Of a stretch of 7,840 nucleotides of DNA, positions 1 to 6,567 are shown piece by piece. Where the stretch lies: NCBI GenBank assembly GCA_009924725.1, contig RFRA01000041.1, positions 1-7,840 of the forward strand, written 5' to 3'. Position 1 is the stretch's first letter, and every line of letters starts with the position of its first letter. Under the pieces are notes generated by a model that was not told the origin of the DNA, made no database searches, and worked only from the letters and a program-made list of their open reading frames with translations. Source of the stretch: Actinomycetota bacterium. GTDB taxonomy: Bacteria > Actinomycetota > Actinomycetes > Nanopelagicales > Nanopelagicaceae. A program made the translations under genes and the position numbers.

Positions 1-140
1 TAAATGAGATTGCTGAAGAACTAGGCGATCACCTTGATACCCGTGTGAAAATCGAGGGCTCAGCAGGTAAAGGAAAGATTGTTATTGAATATTCTGGCGG
101 CGAAGATTTACAGCGAATAATTAAAGAAATTAAGCGTTAA
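1..140 (+). CDS. parB: Chromosome-partitioning protein ParB, C-terminal end (5' partial)
   Basis: Only the last 45 codons and the TAA stop (138-140) are in the window; the reading frame begins at base 3. The peptide contains the typical end of chromosomal ParB/Spo0J: a helix-rich part with LGDHLDTRVKIEG, then KGKIVIEY and GGEDLQRIIKEI. This is the C-terminal dimerisation domain that follows the parS-binding helix-turn-helix in ParB. ParB with ParA segregates newly replicated origins and loads SMC. The assignment rests on this tail plus the actinobacterial context of the genes to the right. The stop lies inside the end of the convergent aminotransferase gene, an 11-bp overlap. Because parB normally points away from oriC in actinobacteria, the origin is inferred to lie to the left of this window. 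Confidence 0.88.
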   Translation, partial: NEIAEELGDHLDTRVKIEGSAGKGKIVIEYSGGEDLQRIIKEIKR

Positions 141-1398
141 GTTCTAAATTACCACCGCGGCGTGAAATCTCTTGATTTACAACGCCAGCCAGCGCTTTAA
201 TACCTTCACGAATTCGTTCTGGAGTTGGGTGACAGTAAGAAAGCCGCATAGACCAAGTTCCAAAACCATCGGCATAAAACGCAGTACCGGGAACATAGGC
301 AACTTTTGCCACAATAGCTTTTGGCATCATCGCTTTGGTATCAATTTCAGGTGGCAAAGTAACCCAAACATAGAAACCGCCCCCTGGTTTAGTCCAAGTA
401 GCGCTCTTTGGAAAGTATTCATCAAGAGATTCAAGCATCGCGTCACGGCGCATCTTGTACTGCTCGCAGAACGAAGCAATCTGGTCACGCCAAGGCTGAT
501 TAGCCAAGTAATTTGAAATTGTCATTTGGGTGAAATTAGAAGGACAGAGAATTGAAGACTCGCTGGCTATAACCAATTTATCTTTTAGCGACTGTGGAAC
601 CAGCGCCCAGCCAACACGTAATCCAGGCGAGATAGTTTTTGAGAATGAACCTAAATAAATAACGTTTTCAGAATCTTCAGCACGCATCGCATTAGGTGAT
701 GGCTTATCAAAACCTAGAAGGCCATAAGGATTATCTTCAACTACAAAAATATGTTCTACTCTACAAATTTCAAGGATTTCAGTACGGCGGCTAGCCGGCA
801 ACAAAACACCAGAAGGGTTTTGGTAATTCGGAATTAAGTATAAAAACTTAATTTTACGACCAGCAGCACGCAGGGATTTAATGGCTTGTCGTAGCGATTC
901 CGGAACCATGCCATCGTTATCAGTTTCAACATGCACAACCGATGCTTCATATTGGCGGAAAGTACCGAGTGCGCCAACATATGAAGGTGCTTCAGCCAAA
1001 ATTACATCGCCTGGATCAATAAAAATACGTGAAATCAAATCAAGAGCCTGTTGTGAACCAGTCGTTACAACAACATCATCTGGATTAGCGCGAATACCTT
1101 CGAGCGCCATAACTTCACAAATTTGCTCACGTAATTTTGGATGACCTTGACCGCTGCCGTATTGCAAAGCTTCTTGACCTTGGGTCAAAATCAAATCAGA
1201 TACAACCGATGCCATCATTTCCATTGGCAGCGCAGAAAGATTTGGCATTCCACCCGCTAGTGAAACAATCTCAGGGCGTGAAGCTACCGCGAATAACGAA
1301 CGAATTTCACTTGCAACCATGCCAGTAGCTCGGTGTGCGAAACGTTCCTCTAGTTTCTGAGGAGTCCCCGTGTGAAAGCGAGTTGTTAAGTCGGACAT
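130..1398 (-). CDS. Class I/II PLP-dependent aminotransferase (2-aminoadipate / MocR-core type, no HTH domain)
   Basis: This 422-residue protein has the full fold-type I aminotransferase core. Visible elements are the GSGQGHPKLR segment (about 81-90), TTGSQQALD (112-120) at the PLP phosphate site, YQNPSG with Asn194, the VVEDNPYG motif with Asp222 and Tyr225 that contact the PLP ring, SFSKTISPGLRVGW with Lys254 as the probable Schiff-base lysine and Arg261, KPGGGFYVWV near 337, and Arg385 in MRLSYCHP as the likely substrate carboxylate binder. It resembles the COG1167 / LysN-like group but lacks the GntR helix-turn-helix of MocR regulators, so it should be a cytoplasmic enzyme transferring amino groups between amino acids and 2-oxo acids. 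The exact substrate cannot be read from sequence. It is the last gene of the minus-strand operon, 43 bp after the amidase-like gene. The ATG at 1398 has only a weak GGGA upstream. Its end overlaps parB tail to tail. Confidence 0.88.
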   Translation of the reverse strand: MSDLTTRFHTGTPQKLEERFAHRATGMVASEIRSLFAVASRPEIVSLAGGMPNLSALPMEMMASVVSDLILTQGQEALQYGSGQGHPKLREQICEVMALEGIRANPDDVVVTTGSQQALDLISRIFIDPGDVILAEAPSYVGALGTFRQYEASVVHVETDNDGMVPESLRQAIKSLRAAGRKIKFLYLIPNYQNPSGVLLPASRRTEILEICRVEHIFVVEDNPYGLLGFDKPSPNAMRAEDSENVIYLGSFSKTISPGLRVGWALVPQSLKDKLVIASESSILCPSNFTQMTISNYLANQPWRDQIASFCEQYKMRRDAMLESLDEYFPKSATWTKPGGGFYVWVTLPPEIDTKAMMPKAIVAKVAYVPGTAFYADGFGTWSMRLSYCHPTPERIREGIKALAGVVNQEISRRGGNLELNA

Positions 1399-1441
1399 CT
1401 GCGAATCATCCCATAAAGAGGTGCAAATACGCGCAGATTAA

Positions 1442-2473
1442 TTACTTACGAAGGCCAGCTTTACGCAGGTCAGAAAGTCGCAACATTCCAGTTTTGGCGT
1501 CATCTTCAGATGCTAAATAAAGACGTTGGATCGCAATAACTATTGATTCGGCAATTACATCGCGGAAATCGGCACGACCCAGCCGTTCGGCATCGCCTGG
1601 ATTCGTCAAATATCCCAAATCAACCCGAACCGTAGGGGCCTTGGTTAATCGCAGTAAATCCCAAACTTTGGCGTGGGAGTGACAATTTACTAAATCGGTG
1701 CGAGCACAAATTTCGCGCTGTACTAATGAAGCAAATCTTTCGCCAACAACTGAATGAAGTGAATGCAAATCACTACCGTAGTAATAAGTGGCTACCCCAT
1801 GTGCGCTTTGGGTTGGATAGCGGTCAGCATGAAAAGAGATAACTAAATCAGCCGAAGTTTTATTAGCAAAGTCAACGCGTTCTTGTTGCGTAGGGCAATT
1901 ATCTTTTCCGCGCGTTAAAAAAACACTAACACCAAGTGCCAACAAGCGGCCTTCTAAACGTTGCGCAACATCATAAACAATTTCGGCTTCTTCAATTCCG
2001 AAACCACTTACCCCGCGACTTTCACCACCATTGCTTGGATCTAAAACAATTACTTTATCGGCTAGAGCCGGCCCACGATTTTTATGTGAAACATCTTCGC
2101 GCAATCGAACTGGTGCTCCACCGCTAACAATTGTGGTTAATCGCAACAACGCAATAATTGTCGCAGGCCCGCACTTACCATCAACGGTTACGCCAACAGA
2201 TTTTTGAAATTCACTTACCGCACTCGATGTGCGAGATCCATAAATTCCATCAACGCGGCCGCAATCAAAACCCATTTCAACTAAACGATTTTGCAGAGTT
2301 GCAACATCATCACCACGCATTAGCGCCGGAGTTGTAATGTGAAGTGAGCGATCACCAAGTTTCCAGCGGGATTCTTCGAGCGCACGAGAAGTTACGTCGT
2401 CAATTAAACCCGTGACAGTTAATCCGCGACTCTGTTGAAAGGAACGAACCTCATCGGGTGTGAGTTCTCTCAT
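1442..2473 (-). CDS. cwlM: CwlM-like degenerate N-acetylmuramoyl-L-alanine amidase (peptidoglycan-synthesis regulator)
   Basis: The 343-residue protein carries two peptidoglycan-binding-type repeats, the first incomplete (about 5-45) and the second complete (about 50-112, ending VDGKCGPATI). An Amidase_3 domain follows (about 140-318). No signal peptide is visible, so it should be cytoplasmic. In zinc amidases the metal and catalytic residues are His, Glu, His and Glu. Here the first His position reads DPSNGG (Asn148), Glu162 and His215 (SFHADR) are kept, and the catalytic Glu is Asp285 (VDLGYLTN). This mixture, and the match of many segments to mycobacterial CwlM as recalled, argue for a regulator rather than a hydrolase. 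In mycobacteria phosphorylated CwlM stimulates MurA and unphosphorylated CwlM associates with MurJ. A Thr at 328 in the tail matches the position of the recalled mycobacterial phosphosite. The ATG at 2473 is the first possible start: the frame has a stop just upstream inside trxA and no other start codon between. No clear ribosome-binding site is visible. Confidence 0.87.
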   Translation of the reverse strand: MRELTPDEVRSFQQSRGLTVTGLIDDVTSRALEESRWKLGDRSLHITTPALMRGDDVATLQNRLVEMGFDCGRVDGIYGSRTSSAVSEFQKSVGVTVDGKCGPATIIALLRLTTIVSGGAPVRLREDVSHKNRGPALADKVIVLDPSNGGESRGVSGFGIEEAEIVYDVAQRLEGRLLALGVSVFLTRGKDNCPTQQERVDFANKTSADLVISFHADRYPTQSAHGVATYYYGSDLHSLHSVVGERFASLVQREICARTDLVNCHSHAKVWDLLRLTKAPTVRVDLGYLTNPGDAERLGRADFRDVIAESIVIAIQRLYLASEDDAKTGMLRLSDLRKAGLRK

Positions 2474-2502
2474 GACAGTTGCAGATCTAAGAAAACAGCA
2501 GC

Positions 2503-2826
2503 TTAGATAAAACCTTCGAGTTCTTTAAGCAAAGCAGGTTTTGGCTTAGCGCCAATGATTGTTTTAACTACTTCACCATTTACAAACACATTAAGTGTTG
2601 GAATTGAGGTAATTCCATATTTAATGGCGATTGCCGATTCTTCGTCAGTATTTAATTTAACGATCTTTATCTTGTCGCCATGCTCATTAGCAATCTCATC
2701 AAGGATTGGTCCTACTGCACGGCAAGGCCCACACCATTCAGCCCAAAAATCAACCAAAACTGGGGTGCTGCTTTTAAGTACTACATCTGCGAAAGTTGCA
2801 GTTGTGACAGGGGTTGCTGCGCTCAT
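2503..2826 (-). CDS. trxA: Thioredoxin
   Basis: This is a complete thioredoxin of standard size, 107 residues. The redox motif WCGPC is at 31-35 (Cys32 and Cys35) in the usual DFWAEWCGPCR context. The cis-proline loop is SIPT with Pro76, and the end of the fold reads FVNGEVV...GAKPK. It is a cytoplasmic protein-disulfide reductant, donating electrons to ribonucleotide reductase, peroxiredoxins and similar targets, and is recycled by the thioredoxin reductase encoded 49 bp upstream. This trxB-trxA pairing next to cwlM is the same as trxB2-trxC-cwlM in M. tuberculosis. The start at 2826 is well supported by an AAGGAG ribosome-binding site six bases before the ATG, the best in the window. The stop is 29 bp before the CwlM-like gene. 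Confidence 0.97.
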   Translation of the reverse strand: MSAATPVTTATFADVVLKSSTPVLVDFWAEWCGPCRAVGPILDEIANEHGDKIKIVKLNTDEESAIAIKYGITSIPTLNVFVNGEVVKTIIGAKPKPALLKELEGFI

Positions 2827-2832
2827 TTTTTG

Positions 2833-2838
2833 CTCCTT
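2833..2838 (-). promoter_or_regulatory. Strong Shine-Dalgarno site of trxA
   Basis: Read on the minus strand, AAGGAG is followed by six bases (CAAAAA) and the trxA ATG. The surrounding 49-bp leader is A-rich and should be unstructured. None of the other operon genes has such a clear site, so thioredoxin is probably translated more strongly than its neighbours from the shared message. Confidence 0.8.
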
Positions 2839-2875
2839 GTATTTACTTCTTTTTTAATTCTTGTATGTAGGTACT

Positions 2876-3805
2876 TTAGTGGTGCGATAAGAATTTTTCA
2901 GCATCTAGCGCAGATTGGCAGCCTGTGCCTGCTGCCGTAATTGCCTGGCGGTAAGTGTGGTCAACCAAATCTCCGCAAGCAAATACACCAGTTAGGTTTG
3001 TTCGAGTTGATCCGCTTTCTACAATTACATAACCTTCGGCATCAAGAGTTACTTGGCCTTTGACTAACTCATTACGCGGATCGTGACCGATAGCTACGAA
3101 TAAACCAGTGAAATCGCGTTTAGAAACTTCGCCAGTCACCGTATTCTTTAGCGAAAGAGCTTCAACTTTTTCGGCGCCCAGCACATCGATGACTTCGGTA
3201 TTCCAAAGCATTTCGATCTTCGGATTTGAAAGTGCGCGCTCAGCCATAATTTTTGAAGCGCGAAGTGAATCGCGACGGTGAATCAAAACCACTTTGCTAG
3301 CAAACTTAGTTAAGAATGTTGCTTCTTCGACAGCGGAATCACCACCGCCAACAACAGCAATCGTTTGGTCACGGAAGAAGAACCCATCGCAGGTAGCGCA
3401 CCAAGAAACGCCACGCCCGGAGAGACGCTTTTCATTCACTAAACCAATCTCACGATAAGCCGAACCCATTGCCAAAATTACCGATTTAGCTTTAACCGTA
3501 TTTCCGGAACCATCTTTTAGAACCTTAATCGGCCCCGTCAAATCCATTTCAACAATATCGTCAGTGATTAAATTGGCACCAAATCGCTTTGCCTGTTTGC
3601 GCATCGCATCCATTAAATCTGGCCCCATGATGCCATCGACAAAACCAGGGAAGTTTTCAACTTCAGTGGTATTCATAAGGGCACCACCAGCAGTAACTGA
3701 ACCTTCGTAAATGATGGGATTTAATTGGGCGCGAGCAGCATAAATAGCGGCGGTGTAGCCCGATGGCCCGGAACCAACAATTACTAAATTTTCTACTTCA
3801 CTCAT
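2876..3805 (-). CDS. trxB: Thioredoxin-disulfide reductase (NADPH, FAD)
   Basis: This complete 309-residue low-molecular-weight thioredoxin reductase has every family landmark. The FAD-binding Rossmann motif is VGSGPSGYTAA (10-20). The redox-active CATC (Cys136 and Cys139) lies in SWCATCDGFFF. The NADPH Rossmann motif is VGGGDSAVEEA (152-162) with HRRDSLRAS (176-184) for the 2'-phosphate. The C-terminal FAD motif is GVFACGDLVD (273-282), followed by YRQAITAAGTG. It reduces thioredoxin in the cytoplasm using NADPH through a flavin and a rotating NADPH domain. It sits 30 bp downstream of murJ and 49 bp upstream of trxA. Upstream of the ATG at 3805 the leader contains AAGAAAGG and, closer, GGTGA four bases before the start; either could bind the ribosome. 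In mycobacteria sigM and its anti-sigma gene lie between murJ and trxB; here only 30 bp separates them. Confidence 0.97.
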   Translation of the reverse strand: MSEVENLVIVGSGPSGYTAAIYAARAQLNPIIYEGSVTAGGALMNTTEVENFPGFVDGIMGPDLMDAMRKQAKRFGANLITDDIVEMDLTGPIKVLKDGSGNTVKAKSVILAMGSAYREIGLVNEKRLSGRGVSWCATCDGFFFRDQTIAVVGGGDSAVEEATFLTKFASKVVLIHRRDSLRASKIMAERALSNPKIEMLWNTEVIDVLGAEKVEALSLKNTVTGEVSKRDFTGLFVAIGHDPRNELVKGQVTLDAEGYVIVESGSTRTNLTGVFACGDLVDHTYRQAITAAGTGCQSALDAEKFLSHH

Positions 3806-3835
3806 GGCTTCACCATAACCTTTCTTGAGCCAAAT

Positions 3836-5449
3836 TTATTCCTCATTTACGGCTGCGCCACGTGAAGAGCGCAACAACCCAGTAATCATTGAAATTTCGG
3901 CGACCCGCAATAATTTGGCAAATAAGAAGTAACCAGAAGCACTGAACAATAAGACCAAAAGCAAGGTTAGCGGGCCATGCCAATCAAAGAACCGAGTGAG
4001 CGCAAACATAGGCCCCATCGCGAGGATAGCGGCCAGAAAAAGTTTTGAGTGTTGACCGATAAATTGCGAGAAATGAATTTTTCCTACGTGTTTCTTAATC
4101 AGTTCAACTGTAATCACGAGGCCGACAATATAACTGATTGAAAATGCTAAACCCAAACAAACTGTCACATATTCATTCGCAACCGTGTTTAGCGCTAAAT
4201 ATGAAAGTGCGACAGCAATCAAATTAATAATTAATATCGAAACTACTTGTGTTTTAGTGTCTTCGAAAGCGTTAAACCCACGTACTAAAATTATATTTAT
4301 GGAAAACGCCACCAACCCCAAACTAAGAGCTGACAAAACGTGACCCATATAAGAGGAGTCACTGCGACTAATTCCAAAGAATAGAACTTCGGTAATAAGT
4401 GGACCAAAGAAAGCCAAGCCAACTGCGCTAGGAATTGTTATAACGCCCACCAACCTAATTGCTCTGACCAATTGGGCTTTAACTTCAGAAAAATCCGCAG
4501 CAATTACCAAGCGTGATAAATGGGGCAAGAGAGCTGTAATTATCGAAATCGTCACAATCGAATAAGGCAGCAACATAATTAAGTAAGCATTGCTGTAAGG
4601 CGTAAAACCCACACCACGAGTGATCCCCTCTTGGGCACTTCGAACTGCGGCACTGGTTGCGACGTTGACGGTTACCAAATAACCAAGCTGTGAAATAACT
4701 ACATAAACTAAAGTCCAGCCGGCTAACTTAAAAGATTTTCCTAATCCCGAAAAACCCAATTGGAACCGCAATTTAAAATTAGTGCGCATTACAACGGGGA
4801 TTAGAACTAGCGCTTGAATCACAGCACCTAACGTGGTGCCCCAGCCAAGAACGGCTACCTGGGTATCGGTAATCGTGTCAGCACGAACACTGGGCGCGAA
4901 GTATAAAAAACCACCAAATAAAACCACCCCAACCACATTATTTAAGATCGGAGCCCACATTAAAGGCGCGAAAACACCTCTGGCATTAGCCACCTGTCCC
5001 AGCATCGCATAAAGTACTAAAAAGAAGATTTGCGGTAAGCAGTAACGCATAAATGCCACGGTTACCGAGTACTCGTTTTCAAAACCAGCCGTGGTGAACT
5101 CAGGTGCATAAAGTCGCACTAAGGCAGGCGCAAAAATCATTCCTAGTGCAGTTAAGGCTAGGAGACTTACGCAAATTGTGGTAACTAGCCGGGAAGTAAA
5201 AGCTACCCCGCCATCATCATCGGAAAAAGAACGAATTATCTGCGGTACAAAAATTGCAGTTAGTGCACCACCAACAACCAGGTTATAAATAATATTAGGC
5301 ATTGTATTTGAGACGTTATAACCATCGGCAAGCAGTGCGGTACCAAGCGCTGCCACCAAAAGAACACCACGAATAAAACCAGTAATACGAGAAATGATGG
5401 TGCCGATAGCCATAACACTAGAGGCACGATACAAATCTACTGTTTTCAT
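3836..5449 (-). CDS. murJ: Lipid II flippase MurJ (MviN family)
   Basis: This 537-residue, highly hydrophobic protein has about 14 predicted membrane helices, from roughly residue 12 to 515, and a short polar tail of about 15-20 residues. The N-terminal signature is SRITGFIRG, then ADGYNVSNTMPN, then GGALTAIFVPQ. It fits the MviN/MurJ MOP-exporter fold, with Arg27 and Asp42 at the positions of E. coli Arg24 and Asp39 in the central cavity. The protein flips lipid-linked peptidoglycan precursor to the outer face of the membrane. Its ATG shares a 4-bp ATGA overlap (5446-5449) with the stop of the DUF6049 gene, so the two are probably translationally coupled. Mycobacterial MviN is more than twice as long because of a C-terminal pseudokinase that binds FhaA and an outer domain; both are absent here. 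The following trxB starts 30 bp after the stop. Confidence 0.95.
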   Translation of the reverse strand: MKTVDLYRASSVMAIGTIISRITGFIRGVLLVAALGTALLADGYNVSNTMPNIIYNLVVGGALTAIFVPQIIRSFSDDDGGVAFTSRLVTTICVSLLALTALGMIFAPALVRLYAPEFTTAGFENEYSVTVAFMRYCLPQIFFLVLYAMLGQVANARGVFAPLMWAPILNNVVGVVLFGGFLYFAPSVRADTITDTQVAVLGWGTTLGAVIQALVLIPVVMRTNFKLRFQLGFSGLGKSFKLAGWTLVYVVISQLGYLVTVNVATSAAVRSAQEGITRGVGFTPYSNAYLIMLLPYSIVTISIITALLPHLSRLVIAADFSEVKAQLVRAIRLVGVITIPSAVGLAFFGPLITEVLFFGISRSDSSYMGHVLSALSLGLVAFSINIILVRGFNAFEDTKTQVVSILIINLIAVALSYLALNTVANEYVTVCLGLAFSISYIVGLVITVELIKKHVGKIHFSQFIGQHSKLFLAAILAMGPMFALTRFFDWHGPLTLLLVLLFSASGYFLFAKLLRVAEISMITGLLRSSRGAAVNEE

Positions 5450-6567
5450 TTCCTAGCCCGTCGCACACGACGAATAGTTTGTAAAGTTGCGGCAACGAAA
5501 AGCAATACCGCAGCACTGGAAGTAAACCACGCAACGCGTGAATCCACTATCGAGAGATTTAAGTTCAGTTGTGAATACTTTGTAACTGGAACACCTTTTG
5601 CATCAGTTAAACGAGCCGCAACGGTAACTGTTCCTGGCGTAATCACATTAGCTGGTAGCGAAAGTTGTATTTTTGAATTGGCTTCGATAATTACATCAGA
5701 AATTCCAATAATCTGAACCCGAGAATTACGAGGAATTAGTTCTAAAGAAGCCTTAACTGGCGTGCTGAAATTATTGACCAAAGTAATTGGCAATTTGACT
5801 TCAGCTGAAGTTAAACGATATCTACCAGAGATAACTCTTAATTTTCTGGCCGAGCGAGTAACCTCCTTATCTGCGCTCTTTAGTAGGCGGTCTCGAAATT
5901 CCTTACTGATATTTGGATTTAGTAGTCGAGCTATTTGCAACCTTAAAGTGGTTAGTTCAGGGGCATCTACGACTCGATCTAGCGTAGTTAGTGCTCTGCG
6001 ATTTTCAGCGTAATCTTTACGCAAAGCATCATTACCCTTTAGTGAACCCTTGCTATATCTGCCTGATTTATCACTTATTACTGGGCGAGCGAGAAAACTG
6101 GCTAATCGTTGGTTTGCATTGGAATAATAGAAATTCAATTCGCCGGGGGCATAATTTTTAAGTAACCGATAAGCGGGATTTCCATAGGGTAATGCGACGA
6201 CTTGGTCGCTACTACTAATGAACGAAAATTGATTCAACCAATTCGCTGCAACAACAGATCCAACACCATCAATCTTTTCGCCACCCACCAACCCAATTTT
6301 ATATTTCTCTTTCATCGCAATAACATCGTCAATAAACGCGGCATCAACAACCCAAACTCGTGGCCGATTGTCTGGATTAAAAACTAATTTACCTAAATCG
6401 CCGTTCGGTGCTAACCGAGTAGCTAAATCATCGCTATAAAAATAACCACTGAAATTACGATTAGGTTCAGTAACTAATCTAATTACCTTTGTTTCTGAAG
6501 CTTGGGCAGGTAGAAATGTAAATTGCAGACCAAGAATTAATGCTAGAACTAGCCAAACTCTTTTCAT
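5446..6567 (-). CDS. DUF6049-type membrane-anchored extracytoplasmic protein (short form, Rv3909-like position)
   Basis: The 373-residue protein begins with a signal peptide: MKR, a hydrophobic run at about 4-19, then an AQA site near 21-23. It ends with one membrane helix (about 346-362) and a basic tail RRVRRARK, giving a mostly outside, C-terminally anchored topology. A central segment with VVAANWLNQF and VVALPYGNPAYRLLKNY (about 105-140) recalls the ALPYGDPD-type motif of the actinobacterial DUF6049 family. Residues about 250-340 look like an Ig-like beta-sandwich (ITLVNNFSTPVKASLELIP). Mycobacterial Rv3909, in the same place before mviN, is about 800 residues, so this copy is reduced. 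Function is not established; the fixed link to murJ suggests a role at the envelope. It starts in an ATGA overlap (6564-6567) with the NUDIX gene and ends in another with murJ. Confidence 0.75.
   Translation of the reverse strand: MKRVWLVLALILGLQFTFLPAQASETKVIRLVTEPNRNFSGYFYSDDLATRLAPNGDLGKLVFNPDNRPRVWVVDAAFIDDVIAMKEKYKIGLVGGEKIDGVGSVVAANWLNQFSFISSSDQVVALPYGNPAYRLLKNYAPGELNFYYSNANQRLASFLARPVISDKSGRYSKGSLKGNDALRKDYAENRRALTTLDRVVDAPELTTLRLQIARLLNPNISKEFRDRLLKSADKEVTRSARKLRVISGRYRLTSAEVKLPITLVNNFSTPVKASLELIPRNSRVQIIGISDVIIEANSKIQLSLPANVITPGTVTVAARLTDAKGVPVTKYSQLNLNLSIVDSRVAWFTSSAAVLLFVAATLQTIRRVRRARK

Noticed and set aside
172..516. A plus-strand open frame of 114 codons.
   Set aside because: It is the antisense shadow of the aminotransferase gene, with no domain or start signals; the other plus-strand frames between 881 and 7040 were dismissed for the same reason.
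1399..1436. Inverted CTGCG / CGCAG arms in the gap before the aminotransferase gene.
   Set aside because: Five-bp arms separated by about 28 bp are expected by chance and form neither a credible terminator nor an operator.
2078..2093. A parS-like half site: GTGAAACA matches the right half of the actinobacterial parS palindrome, about 2 kb from parB.
   Set aside because: The left half matches at only 4 of 8 positions (12 of 16 overall), it lies in coding sequence, and another spot near 1300 reaches about 11 of 16, so chance is sufficient.
2873..2878. TAAAGT on the minus strand at the end of trxB as a -10 for a separate trxA promoter.
   Set aside because: TANNNT is frequent in AT-rich DNA, three of the bases are the trxB stop codon, and no -35 match is seen at the right distance.
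3802..3816. A four-codon micro-ORF (Met-Val-Lys-Pro) ending in an ATGA overlap with the trxB start.
   Set aside because: Too short to assess; the same bases are better explained as part of the trxB ribosome-binding region. Conservation in relatives would be needed to revive it.
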